A stretch of DNA of 64,000 bases from Phyllobacterium sp. OV277 (lineage in GTDB: Bacteria > Pseudomonadota > Alphaproteobacteria > Rhizobiales > Rhizobiaceae): positions 119,943 to 183,942 of the forward strand of contig NZ_FNIY01000008.1 of the NCBI RefSeq assembly GCF_900104355.1, in the 5' to 3' direction. Shown piece after piece: positions 42,610 to 50,428 of this stretch; within the stretch, counting starts at the first letter, position 1, and every line of letters starts with the position of its first letter. Below the pieces are notes generated by a model, which made no database searches, was not told the DNA's origin, and saw only the letters and a program-made list of their open reading frames with translations. The position numbers were made by a program, and so were the translations under genes.

Positions 42610-42642
42610 AACAGCGGCCGCTCCGGCCGCTGTTTTCGTTTT
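42610..42642 (+). terminator. Intrinsic terminator after the YciF-like gene
   Basis: AACAGCGGCC (42610-42619) pairs perfectly with GGCCGCTGTT (42625-42634) around a five-base loop, followed by TTCGTTTT. A textbook rho-independent terminator. Confidence 0.9.
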
Positions 42643-42659
42643 AATGCCTTTGGAGAGGT

Positions 42660-43211
42660 TCATTCCCGCCCTGTTTTGATTTCGATGTTATCGAACTCAA
42701 CGTCCACTTTTTCAGCGTAACGTTTCCCATTAATCTTGTCGTGGCGCATAAAAGTTGGGGGTTTGATCGATACGCTTAAAGTATAACGCCCATCCCCCGG
42801 CACTTTGATATTTCGACCGTAATGATACAGCCCCGGATGCCAGACAAAAGGTATTTCATAAGGGCCAATCTTTTTTCCGCCTTCTGGGGAAAGCGTCACT
42901 GAAATTCCCAGATACGGTATAAATCGCCTGTCGCCCGCATCGCTGACGGAGATCTCGATATGACAGTTCTCATCTGTGGGTTCGGTCCAATGTAGTTTGC
43001 CCTGTTTATCAAGCATGTACATGCCTTCAGCCCGCTCCTGCGCATAGGCAACGATATAATCTCCAGCCTGTTTCTGACCTCCGCTATCTGCAACTTCCTT
43101 TGCCATATATTGAAGAGAACGGTGATAGGCTTCACCCTCCTTCTTGGCCATCTGGATTTGTTTGACGTCTGCTTCGTCGCTCGGACGTTCGGATGGTGTG
43201 GAATGTTTCAT
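42660..43211 (-). CDS. Iron-transport-like (P19/Tp34, PF10634-type) domain protein lacking a signal peptide
   Basis: Protein of 183 residues. The C-terminal two thirds resemble the P19/Tp34 periplasmic iron-binding domain: RRFIPYLGISVTLSPEGG, FVWHPGLYHYGRNIKVPGDGRYTLSVSI and KRYAEKVDVEFDN. Known P19 proteins are secreted; here the N terminus is charged (KHSTPSERPSDEADVKQIQ) with no signal peptide, so it should stay cytosolic. GGGAG 8 nt before ATG 43211 decides the start over ATG 43226. A good EcfG-type promoter lies at 43239-43263. It may handle metal under stress; the assignment to the family is from motif resemblance only. Confidence 0.7.
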   Translation of the reverse strand: MKHSTPSERPSDEADVKQIQMAKKEGEAYHRSLQYMAKEVADSGGQKQAGDYIVAYAQERAEGMYMLDKQGKLHWTEPTDENCHIEISVSDAGDRRFIPYLGISVTLSPEGGKKIGPYEIPFVWHPGLYHYGRNIKVPGDGRYTLSVSIKPPTFMRHDKINGKRYAEKVDVEFDNIEIKTGRE

Positions 43212-43238
43212 GTGCTGCACTCCCATTTTCTTTTCAGA

Positions 43239-43263
43239 AACGGAACGGCAAATTTATTGTTCC
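43239..43263 (-). promoter_or_regulatory. EcfG-type promoter for the P19-like gene
   Basis: On the minus strand GGAAC (43263-43259), 16 nt, CGTT (43242-43239): an exact consensus match, 27 nt before the ATG at 43211. Confidence 0.78.
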
Positions 43264-43286
43264 CTTCTGTTTGTGGATAGAGGCCT

Positions 43287-44291
43287 TTAGGTGTAACGCT
43301 CCAGCAGACGCATCAGCCCTGTTTCGGCAGCGCTCAAACCTTTGCGAAGAGGCGCGCGCAACAGGGACATCGTAAGCTCGTCGCGATTAAAAGCGGCTGT
43401 TACAAGCGGGTGGACATAACTCGACCGTGTGACTGCGGGCGTGTTGCGCAGAAAAGTGCTCACATCCCGCATTGCCGATGCAATTGCCCGTTTTTTTTCC
43501 GCATCGGTTCCGGCATCAATTCCGGCTAGAAAGGCGAGCGCGCGCGCCGAACCATGAAATGTGCGGAAGTCCTTTGCACTGACTTTAGAGCCGGAAATTT
43601 CTCGCAGATAATTATTGAGCTCCGTTGCTCGCAATGCATGCCAACCCCGTGCCGTCTTGTATTGAAAGAGCCGCCCGCGCTGCGAAAAGGTCTGCAGGCT
43701 TTTGACGAGCCCTTTGTCCCGCACGACGATTTCGTTCTTTTTTCTGGATTTTCCTGCAAATACAAAATGCGCAACATTGTCTTCGATTTTAAGATCGCCC
43801 TTTCTAAGCGTTGCAATGCCGCGACCACCGTCCTTTGCATATTTCTCATGCCCGGCTCGGAAGGCCTTCCGGTCGATCAGCTTAATGGCGAGAGCGGTAA
43901 TCGATTTCTTTGGGTCTTTGTGGGTAATGGCCCGTGATGTGCGTTTGCGAATGTGCGGCAATGCTTTCCCAAACGCCAGAAGACGCAGGGTCTTGATCGC
44001 GTCGCGCACGTGGCTCCATTTGTGATGATAGATATATTGCCGTCGCCCGAGCTCATCCTGTCCGACAGCCTGAATATGACCATTTTCATCGTCACAGCAT
44101 TGAACGGTGGTCCATGCGGGCGGGATAACCAAGGCATCAAAGCGTTTTTTGAGTTTTGCGCTGACTGCACGCCCATCGCTCTGGACGTACCGGGTCTCTT
44201 TTGAAGACGACTGGCGGCATATTCCGAAGGTGTCAGGATCGACGATTTTCAATCCCAATGCTCTTGCTGCGTCCCGGTATTCTTGCTGCAT
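43287..44291 (-). CDS. DNA topoisomerase IB (poxvirus/eukaryote-like type)
   Basis: Type IB topoisomerase, 334 residues, the compact bacterial form. It relaxes DNA supercoils through a 3'-phosphotyrosine. Visible: IPPAWTTVQCCDDENGHIQAVGQDELGRRQYIYH near the N terminus, GIATLRKGDL, HALRATELNNYLRE, KDFRTFHGS and the active-site region RSSYVHP with the nucleophilic Tyr. The start at 44291 (MQQEYRDAAR) is favoured; an in-frame GTG at 44345 has no ribosome site. In alphaproteobacteria these genes are often found with stress functions, which fits its EcfG-type neighbours, although no EcfG motif was found directly before it. Confidence 0.92.
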   Translation of the reverse strand: MQQEYRDAARALGLKIVDPDTFGICRQSSSKETRYVQSDGRAVSAKLKKRFDALVIPPAWTTVQCCDDENGHIQAVGQDELGRRQYIYHHKWSHVRDAIKTLRLLAFGKALPHIRKRTSRAITHKDPKKSITALAIKLIDRKAFRAGHEKYAKDGGRGIATLRKGDLKIEDNVAHFVFAGKSRKKNEIVVRDKGLVKSLQTFSQRGRLFQYKTARGWHALRATELNNYLREISGSKVSAKDFRTFHGSARALAFLAGIDAGTDAEKKRAIASAMRDVSTFLRNTPAVTRSSYVHPLVTAAFNRDELTMSLLRAPLRKGLSAAETGLMRLLERYT

Positions 44292-44366
44292 GTGTACCTG
44301 AAAAGATGAGGATGATTGTTTGAGGTATTGGCCCGCAAGGTGCACTGCACAGATTGCGTCCGGCGA

Positions 44367-44636
44367 TTAACGGTCGGCTTTGGTTGTCTCAGGCTCATTC
44401 TCATCGAACCATTCGGTTACGAATGTTAGGCTGATTAATCCTATGGGCTTGCTCTTTGAATCTCTGATGCTGATGGATGCAATGCCGCGACCAGCTTCGG
44501 GGATCTCGTCCCGGGCGATATCCAGAAGAATGCGTGAGGCCTGTTTGGTGACGTCCTCGCGCGATTTCATCTCCACTCCATCTTCATCGATGAACCGCCC
44601 GTCGCCGTTGTGAAGATCAAAATAATACCGGCTCAT
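44367..44636 (-). CDS. Small DUF6894-like protein
   Basis: Protein of 89 residues beginning SRYYFDLHNGDGRFIDEDG, the opening typical of the DUF6894 family widespread in rhizobia, with later ARDEIPEAGRGIASISIRD matching the family's second half. AGGAGGAAAACA is an excellent ribosome site. Function unknown; family members are often found in stress or plasmid-borne clusters. It lies upstream of the topoisomerase gene on the same strand with a gap of about 75 nt, so co-transcription is possible. Confidence 0.82.
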   Translation of the reverse strand: MSRYYFDLHNGDGRFIDEDGVEMKSREDVTKQASRILLDIARDEIPEAGRGIASISIRDSKSKPIGLISLTFVTEWFDENEPETTKADR

Positions 44637-44732
44637 TGTTTTCCTCCTTTCGGAACAGAAGTCACGATTGCGAATTTAGTTCCCTGAAGCCCTGGTCACG
44701 ATGAAGATGCAGGACATTTGCGGAGCGCTATT

Positions 44733-45452
44733 TTGATCGAATCCCTACTGTTGAATCTGCAAAGCCATGACGTTGTCACGCAGGCCGAAAAAGATCTCTT
44801 GCGGTCGCTTGTGAAGCGCGAAAAGCATTTTGCAGTGGATGAGGACCTTGTCTCGGAAGGAAGCCGCCCGATGTTCAGCACATTGCTGCTGGATGGATTT
44901 GCCGCGCGATACAAGATACTTGATGATGGCAGAAGACAGATTACTTCGCTGCACATTGCCGGTGACTTTGTCGATCTGCACGCCTTTCCATTGAAAATCA
45001 TGGATCATGGAATTGTTGCATTGACGCCGTGTCACGTTGCATTGGTGGAACACGATGATCTTAAACGCATCACAGAAACATCACCCCATCTGACGCGCCT
45101 GTTTTGGCTGGATACCCTGATTGACGGAGCCATCCATCGGGAATGGATTGTCGCTATGGGAAGAAAGAGCAAAAAGGCACATATAGCCCAATTGCTGTGT
45201 GAACTTTTTGTCCGCCTTCAGGTTGTATTGCGAACGGACGGGCAGAGTTTCCATTTCCCTTTGACGCAAGTCGAACTTGCAGATGTTGTCGGGATCTCGG
45301 TCGTTCATTTGAACAAGTCAATTCAGTCCTTGAGAAAAGAACATCTCCTGACATGGACCAATCACACTGTTACGATCTTGGATTGGGATCGTCTTGCTCA
45401 ATTCGCGGAATTTGATCCTCTGTATCTCAATCTCTCAGTTGAGCCACGATAA
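44733..45452 (+). CDS. Crp/Fnr-family transcriptional regulator
   Basis: Regulator of about 239 residues. The N-terminal cyclic-nucleotide-binding-like barrel (about 20-140) contains LLLDGFAARYKILDDGRRQITSLHIAGDFVDLHA, typical of the FixK/Nnr-like branch. A Crp-type winged HTH follows: FPLTQVELADVVGISVVHLNKSIQSLRKE. No cysteine cluster for a [4Fe-4S] centre is visible. The frame opens at TTG 44718, but GGAG sits 7 nt before the in-frame TTG at 44733, the likelier start; either way a non-ATG start is used. It is divergent from the DUF6894-like and topoisomerase genes and may regulate them. Confidence 0.87.
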   Translation: MIESLLLNLQSHDVVTQAEKDLLRSLVKREKHFAVDEDLVSEGSRPMFSTLLLDGFAARYKILDDGRRQITSLHIAGDFVDLHAFPLKIMDHGIVALTPCHVALVEHDDLKRITETSPHLTRLFWLDTLIDGAIHREWIVAMGRKSKKAHIAQLLCELFVRLQVVLRTDGQSFHFPLTQVELADVVGISVVHLNKSIQSLRKEHLLTWTNHTVTILDWDRLAQFAEFDPLYLNLSVEPR

Positions 45453-45461
45453 GGTTAGTAG

Positions 45462-45487
45462 GGAACCATGTGATGGTTAGTGTCGTT
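45462..45487 (+). promoter_or_regulatory. EcfG-type promoter for the DAO-family gene
   Basis: GGAAC at 45462-45466, 17 nt, CGTT at 45484-45487: an exact consensus match, 34 nt before ATG 45522. Confidence 0.8.
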
Positions 45488-45521
45488 CCGGTGGGTTACG
45501 TTCTCGCAAAAAAGGGTCCAC

Positions 45522-46733
45522 ATGGCGACGCAGCACCGTGACTTGAGAACCGGCCGGCCAATCTGGCTGGACCGTCCAGCGCAAACGGTCCGTTGCGAGC
45601 CACTTTCCAATAATCTCACGGTTGATGTGGCCATTGTGGGCGCAGGCATCAGTGGGGCACTCAGCGCCGAAAGTCTGACTGAGGCTGGGTTGTCAGTGGC
45701 GGTTTTTGACAGACGCGCACCGGTAACGGGCTCGACCCCCGCCAGCACCGCGCTTCTGCAATTTGAAATCGATGTCCCGCTTCACCTGCTCGCGAAAAAG
45801 ATTGGTGTCGCGGATGCTGAACGGACGTGGCGACGCTCGAAGCTTGCAGTCGATATCTTGCGGGAGCGGACCCGTCGCCTTGGCATATCCTGCGAAATGA
45901 AGAACAGGGATTCGCTTTATCTGGCTGGCGATCTTCTTGATGCCGATGGGTTGCAGCGCGAAGCAGACGCCCGCCGCCGTGCTGGTTTCGAAACCCAACT
46001 CCTGTCTCGCAAGGAATTGAAGGTACGATTTGGTATTGATCGCGGGGCAGGCTTGATGTGTTTTGACAATATCGAAGCCAATCCACGCAAACTGGCGCAT
46101 GGTTATTTGCGTGCGGCGGTCTCCCGTGGAGCAGCAGTATACGCACCCATAGACATTGCTTCCGTTGAATCCCATCCTCGGCATGTGATTGCAACAACAA
46201 CCGATGGCTGGAAAATTCGCTGCAAACATCTTGTCTATGCAACGGGTTATGAAATACCCGACCAAGTACCGCAAAAGGGCCACCAGATCATCTCAACCTG
46301 GGCTCTGGCAACACCACCGCAAAAGGAAAATCTCTGGCCCGAACGTTGCCTGATCTGGGAGGCATCCGATCCCTATCTCTATATGCGCACCACGCGGGAT
46401 GGCCGGATCATTGTTGGCGGCGAGGATGAGGATTTTGAGGATGAAGCCAGGCGCGATGCCAGACTGCCCATGAAAACCAAGGCAATTCTGCGTAAACTCA
46501 AAAAGATGTTTCCTGATGTGATTGCAGAAGCCGATTATGCGTGGACAGGCTGTTTCGGAGCAAGTGACACCGGCTTACCGTCGATTGGAGAAATACCCGG
46601 TATGAAACGTTGCTATGCCGTACTCGGATATGGTGGCAACGGCATTACGTTTTCCATGGTCGCTGCACAAATAATCCGGGGGCTGATCACCGGGACCGGC
46701 GATACGGACGCCGATCTTTTTTCGTTCAGATAG
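45522..46733 (+). CDS. FAD-dependent oxidoreductase (DAO family)
   Basis: Amino-acid-oxidase-fold flavoprotein, 403 residues. The dinucleotide-binding motif VAIVGAGISGALSAESLTEAG lies near residue 36; RRAPVTGSTPASTALLQFEID is the substrate-side segment, and the C-terminal GCFGASDTGLPSIGEIPG plus LGYGGNGITFS complete the FAD site. AAAGGG precedes ATG 45522; the frame back to 45480 overlaps the EcfG-type promoter. No signal peptide. Family enzymes oxidise amines or amino acids with O2 or a quinone; the substrate here is unknown. The exact EcfG-type promoter places it in the general stress response. Confidence 0.88.
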   Translation: MATQHRDLRTGRPIWLDRPAQTVRCEPLSNNLTVDVAIVGAGISGALSAESLTEAGLSVAVFDRRAPVTGSTPASTALLQFEIDVPLHLLAKKIGVADAERTWRRSKLAVDILRERTRRLGISCEMKNRDSLYLAGDLLDADGLQREADARRRAGFETQLLSRKELKVRFGIDRGAGLMCFDNIEANPRKLAHGYLRAAVSRGAAVYAPIDIASVESHPRHVIATTTDGWKIRCKHLVYATGYEIPDQVPQKGHQIISTWALATPPQKENLWPERCLIWEASDPYLYMRTTRDGRIIVGGEDEDFEDEARRDARLPMKTKAILRKLKKMFPDVIAEADYAWTGCFGASDTGLPSIGEIPGMKRCYAVLGYGGNGITFSMVAAQIIRGLITGTGDTDADLFSFR

Positions 46734-46846
46734 ATCCCCTTTTTGAAGACAATTTTGAGCAACGCAGAATTTGTAATGAGTTGAAAAGCGCGGACGCCTC
46801 ACTGTCGACGCGTCGCCATTGGGCCGTCCGGGATAATTTGCTATGC

Positions 46847-47638
46847 CTATTTTGGCAGATGTATCGGGATGGATTCCAGTTCAAACAACGGCATAAATTC
46901 GTCAGGCGGAGCCTGATCGCATACGAGCATATCGACGTCTTTGACTGTTCCGAGCTGCACCATGCCTGTATGACCGAATTTCGAATGATCAACGGCCAAT
47001 ATAGTGCCTGCTGATTGTGCCATAGCAGCGCGAACAGTTGAAACTTCCCCCGGTTCATCGTCACCCATATTGCCATTACGATCAACGCCACTGACAGAGA
47101 CGATGGCATAATCGAACTTGAACTTCTTGATGAATTCAGGCGTATCGGCACCATAAACGCCGCTGTCGCCGGAACGGACAAAACCACCGGGGATGGCAAC
47201 GACAAAATCGGGATTGGTACACAAAACGTTTGCTGATCGAAGGCTGTAGGTCAAAATCCGAAGTTTACCGTGGCTGGTCAAAGCAGCTGCTATTGCCTCA
47301 CATGTCGTACCGGTATCCAGAAAAAGCGACGCTCCTTCTGGAATGAGGCCTGCCACGATCTGCGCGATTTTCTCCTTTGCCAATGCATTATCTATACGGC
47401 GTTGGCGCAAAGCGATGGGAGAGATAGACCGGGTGATTGCGACGCCACCATGCAGCCTGCGCGCCAGGCCATTCTGTTCAAGCGCGATGATGTCACGTCG
47501 CGCTGTCTGTTCATTGACGGCGTAGAGCTCGACAATATCATCGAGCGCCAAATAGGAATTCGCTTCCAGCCGCCGCAGGATGTCCCGTTGCCGTCGCTCT
47601 TTCTTTCCTTCTGCAATTTCAGACATGCGGCTGTTCAT
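46847..47638 (-). CDS. DeoR/GlpR-family transcriptional repressor
   Basis: Regulator of 263 residues. The N-terminal DeoR HTH (residues 12-68) has RRQRDILRRLEANSYLALDDIVELYAVNEQTARRDI. The sugar-phosphate-sensing domain (DeoRC) follows with GASLFLDTGTTCEAIAAAL and VDRNGNMGDDEPGEV, GTILAVDHSKFG. These repressors respond to phosphorylated sugars or polyols. No sugar operon is adjacent in the window; the neighbours are the DAO gene (convergent) and a region without genes. The presence of a dhaL remnant 9 kb away may hint at lost polyol genes, but no link is shown. Confidence 0.91.
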   Translation of the reverse strand: MNSRMSEIAEGKKERRQRDILRRLEANSYLALDDIVELYAVNEQTARRDIIALEQNGLARRLHGGVAITRSISPIALRQRRIDNALAKEKIAQIVAGLIPEGASLFLDTGTTCEAIAAALTSHGKLRILTYSLRSANVLCTNPDFVVAIPGGFVRSGDSGVYGADTPEFIKKFKFDYAIVSVSGVDRNGNMGDDEPGEVSTVRAAMAQSAGTILAVDHSKFGHTGMVQLGTVKDVDMLVCDQAPPDEFMPLFELESIPIHLPK

Positions 47639-47997
47639 TCTCCGGGGTTTGTGGTCGCTTCAATTATCATTGTCGGCAAATGTAATTCAAATGAATGAAC
47701 TTGGGCAGGACTTCGTTTTTGCAGACATGAATGTGGTTTCGGCTCTCATATGCTAAATCTTGTCGGGGGCAGGGGATCGCGGTCTCATGAAGCGGGTGCC
47801 AGAAATATCTGGAACTTTGGCACAACCCTGTTCCATATACCGTTCTAGATGCGAGCAATATGCTGGATCAGTGCATGCAAGTGCAACTGATGACCTAGCC
47901 AGCGATTCCAACCTTCAGGATTTTGGCATGGTCCGGGCCCAACAAGCGAAGGGCCCGTTGGTTCTGACCATGATTTCAATGCGAGGGGCGCGACTTC
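47639..47997. other. Gene-free gap upstream of the DeoR-type regulator
   Basis: A 359-bp stretch. A plus-strand frame runs from 47760 but is not convincing and overlaps the next minus-strand gene in antisense. It presumably carries the regulator's promoter; no operator was recognised. Confidence 0.35.
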
Positions 47998-48303
47998 CTA
48001 AATTCCTGTGCCGTCGAGCTGTTGGGCGTCGTCGCCTTCCCACGGTGATGGCATGGAACTGCCATCAAGATTGGCAGTGGGCATTGGCATCCAGCACTTC
48101 AATTCCGGCTCGGCATATTCGACAAGGCGGCCAGGTGAAGAATCGGAAGCACGCCAGCCCTCTGTACCGAACTGATCGCCCTTTGACCAATAGGCGAGGT
48201 CAACTTCTGCCGGCCCCTGTTCGGACGGGCGGATCGTGACAAGGATTCGACGGCCGTCTTTTGGTGCTGTCACCATGTGGCGCCAGTGGTCAGGCTCATC
48301 CAT
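47998..48303 (-). CDS. Small unrecognised protein, DUF551-like ending
   Basis: Protein of 101 residues, cytosolic, with DHWRHMVTAPKDGRRILVTIRP and a later GWRASDSSPGRLVEYAEPELKCWMPMP. The pattern of W, P and a closing WMPMP recalls DUF551-like phage and rhizobial proteins that report on a request/form-like beta domain, but function is unknown. AGGAGGAAAACG gives a strong ribosome site at ATG 48303, which supports a real gene. Monocistronic. Confidence 0.7.
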   Translation of the reverse strand: MDEPDHWRHMVTAPKDGRRILVTIRPSEQGPAEVDLAYWSKGDQFGTEGWRASDSSPGRLVEYAEPELKCWMPMPTANLDGSSMPSPWEGDDAQQLDGTGI

Positions 48304-48629
48304 CGTTTTCCTCCTGTCTTGCTACGGATTTCAAGTGTTGCCCTGCCATCGAAAACGGTCAACTCAAATTTTCGCAGCCAACATACCTGTGATTTCCCGC
48401 AGGTTAGCCAGGTGCCTTGGGCAATGTGGCTCGCTGAGGGGAGGTCACCCGGAATCCGGGGCTGAGCTTGACTCCGAAAGTTCGAACGTTGATTGATGCT
48501 CGCGCGCCCAAGCACTATCTTGACCAGATTGGTGGCTCTGATCGCTCGGTCTACACTATATCCTTTCAGCACCCATTTATCTCCATCTGTCAAAAACTGA
48601 GAGGGGACTCTCATGAAAAAGGAGAATAG
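48304..48629. other. Gap between divergent genes, no gene seen
   Basis: A 326-bp stretch between the small minus-strand gene and the membrane protein gene. A minus-strand frame of 114 codons crosses it but overlaps the called gene in another frame and resembles no family. No clear promoter pair was picked out. Confidence 0.35.
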
Positions 48630-49745
48630 ATGCCAATGAACGACACCTCTGCTGCTTCTAGCAAGCCCGATTTCACGATGGCTGACTTTCTAAGCACCTA
48701 TCGCTATTGGGCGCTGTTTTTTTCCTCGCTTTTTGTAGCGGTGGGCGGGCAAGGGCTGAACTCAGTCTTACCTTTGATTTCGCAAATTGCTGGAAGCAGC
48801 GCCCAAACTATCGGAATCTTCTATCTCGGCTCCTCTCTTGGCTGGGTTATCGGCGCCTTCGTGGCGTTTATGGTGGCGCCGCGTCAAGGCTGGGCGGCCC
48901 TGGTTTCGCCTATTCTCGTCTGCGGCGTTGTCACTATCGGTTTTCTTGCGATGCCTGCGTTTTGGGGATCGCCCGTGTTTCTGTTTCTATTTGGATTAGC
49001 AGTCGGGACGGTTCGGGCCGTTTTCCCTCTCGCGATCGCGATATTCCTGGTGGGTGGGCGACCGGGCAAAATCGACTTCGCCTGTGCTCTCACTCTGATA
49101 TCAACGACAATACTGGCGTCACTCTTCGCTCCGATGGGTGCGGCGTTTTTGTATGAATTCAATCAAAGCGGTTTGCCTGTTGTCTGGGGTTTTTTAATCT
49201 GTCTGTTACTTGCGATGCTGGTTCTCTTGCCGGCCCGCGACCTTGGCTTTGATGAGCCTGCGCGCCCTCGCCACAAGCCGCTACCGCCGCGTCAACGATC
49301 GCCGATCATGGTCGCTATTATCTTGGTGACGCCGGTAATCGTGCTTCTTTTGATAGGGCTAGTTGCCTTTTTCTTTCAGCGGAGCGAATTCGGCGCCACT
49401 GGCTCCTTCGCCCTAATCCCTTCGGTTTTGCTGCTCGGCGTTGCCGTGGGTGTCCTCATCTATTTTGCCTATTGGGTTTATCATATCCACGGGGAATTGG
49501 CGGGCGCCGTGGCCTCGCAGCGACTGCTCACCCCCTTGGCCGCAACACTGATCGCGATCCTTGCACCGCTGGGATTGCCGATTCTGGTGATGACCCTTGG
49601 CGATCTTCTCAACGACCGCGCGCGCGACAGTGGGCAGGGCACCTCGATCTCGATTACCTGGCTCGCTGTCTGGAGCATCCTTTTGCCACCCATCGCCATT
49701 GCCATGATCCAGAATGCGGCGAACAAAAGCTATACGAAGGTCTAG
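48630..49745 (+). CDS. Polytopic membrane protein, MFS-like, unknown substrate
   Basis: Integral membrane protein of 371 residues with about ten hydrophobic segments. An N-terminal soluble tail leads to YRYWALFFSSLFVAVGGQGLN, and the loop between segments 2 and 3 (GWVIGAFVAFMVAPRQGW) recalls the major facilitator A-motif position, though the canonical GxxxDRxGRR is absent. A basic-proline-rich loop (PARPRHKPLPPRQRS) separates the halves. AAAAAGGAGAATAG favours ATG 48630. It may be a degenerate MFS carrier or a novel membrane protein; no partner gene indicates a cargo. Confidence 0.7.
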   Translation: MPMNDTSAASSKPDFTMADFLSTYRYWALFFSSLFVAVGGQGLNSVLPLISQIAGSSAQTIGIFYLGSSLGWVIGAFVAFMVAPRQGWAALVSPILVCGVVTIGFLAMPAFWGSPVFLFLFGLAVGTVRAVFPLAIAIFLVGGRPGKIDFACALTLISTTILASLFAPMGAAFLYEFNQSGLPVVWGFLICLLLAMLVLLPARDLGFDEPARPRHKPLPPRQRSPIMVAIILVTPVIVLLLIGLVAFFFQRSEFGATGSFALIPSVLLLGVAVGVLIYFAYWVYHIHGELAGAVASQRLLTPLAATLIAILAPLGLPILVMTLGDLLNDRARDSGQGTSISITWLAVWSILLPPIAIAMIQNAANKSYTKV

Positions 49746-49798
49746 CCTGCGAGACGGCGGTGGTCGAGGAGTGTGGAAAGGTTTCCACCCCGGCTGCG

Positions 49799-50302
49799 CT
49801 ATTCATAACAAATGAAGTCAAGTGTGGCTGACGCCGATACTGAGCCCGAGCCGCCCGCCGAGAGATATGCTTTAAGCGCCACCGGCATGCATCCTGTCTG
49901 CGGCAGCCAGAAACCAACATAAGTCGTTCTATTTCCGGCAGCTGTAGAAGGAACGGTCACGGTACTGTCCAGCAACTGGCGCAACTTGACGCGCGTGTTG
50001 CCTATTGCGTTGCGGGTCGGTGTTTCTTTCGCGACGAGGCGCAGCTTGGCATTTGCTGGGAGAGGAGGTGTCGCGTCGATGCGTACGGTCACCATGGTGG
50101 AAGACGATGCGTTCTCGCCGATGATGACATTGCCAAGTCCCGCCGCGTCTGGCGCCAGCACGTCTTCTGAGAACTTGCCTGTCGGGCTTTCAAACAGCCG
50201 CGCCTCAATCTTCAGTATTGGCTTTGCCTCCTGCGCAAAACCAGACTGTGCGGTGACAACAAAAACGATGAAGGCGAAAAGGCAACCAATCACGGTTCTC
50301 AA
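49799..50302 (-). CDS. Secreted protein of unknown function
   Basis: Exported protein, about 164-167 residues, with a Sec signal peptide (VIGCLFAFIVFVVTA, cleavage near GFAQE). The mature part is beta-rich, with alternating ST-rich strands (SSSTMVTVRIDATPPLPANAKLRLVAK) and two cysteines near the C terminus (TGCMPV, DFICYE) that could form a disulfide. The start is TTG 50302 or GTG 50293; neither has a strong ribosome site. It is convergent with the membrane protein gene. No family recognised. Confidence 0.65.
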   Translation of the reverse strand: MRTVIGCLFAFIVFVVTAQSGFAQEAKPILKIEARLFESPTGKFSEDVLAPDAAGLGNVIIGENASSSTMVTVRIDATPPLPANAKLRLVAKETPTRNAIGNTRVKLRQLLDSTVTVPSTAAGNRTTYVGFWLPQTGCMPVALKAYLSAGGSGSVSASATLDFICYE

Positions 50303-50428
50303 AAGCCAATCCCTCGATTTCGTTTAACTATAGGCTTCACCAGTGCCGCCTGGGCATGGCTGCTCCGGTAATGTGTAAAGGTTGAGGTATGGTATTGGAT
50401 AGCTGCTGGTTACACCAGTGGTCTACCG

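Noticed and set aside
44640..44690. GGAAC on the minus strand upstream of the DUF6894-like gene as a fifth EcfG-type promoter
   Set aside because: No GTT at 16-17 nt spacing; the next GTT is 22 nt away.
47760..48239. 159-codon plus-strand ORF
   Set aside because: Antisense to the better supported gene at 47998-48303, with unnatural composition.
49773..49788. Palindrome GTGGAAA-GG-TTTCCAC between convergent genes
   Set aside because: A two-base centre cannot form a stable RNA hairpin loop, and there is no U-tract or promoter context, so no role is claimed.
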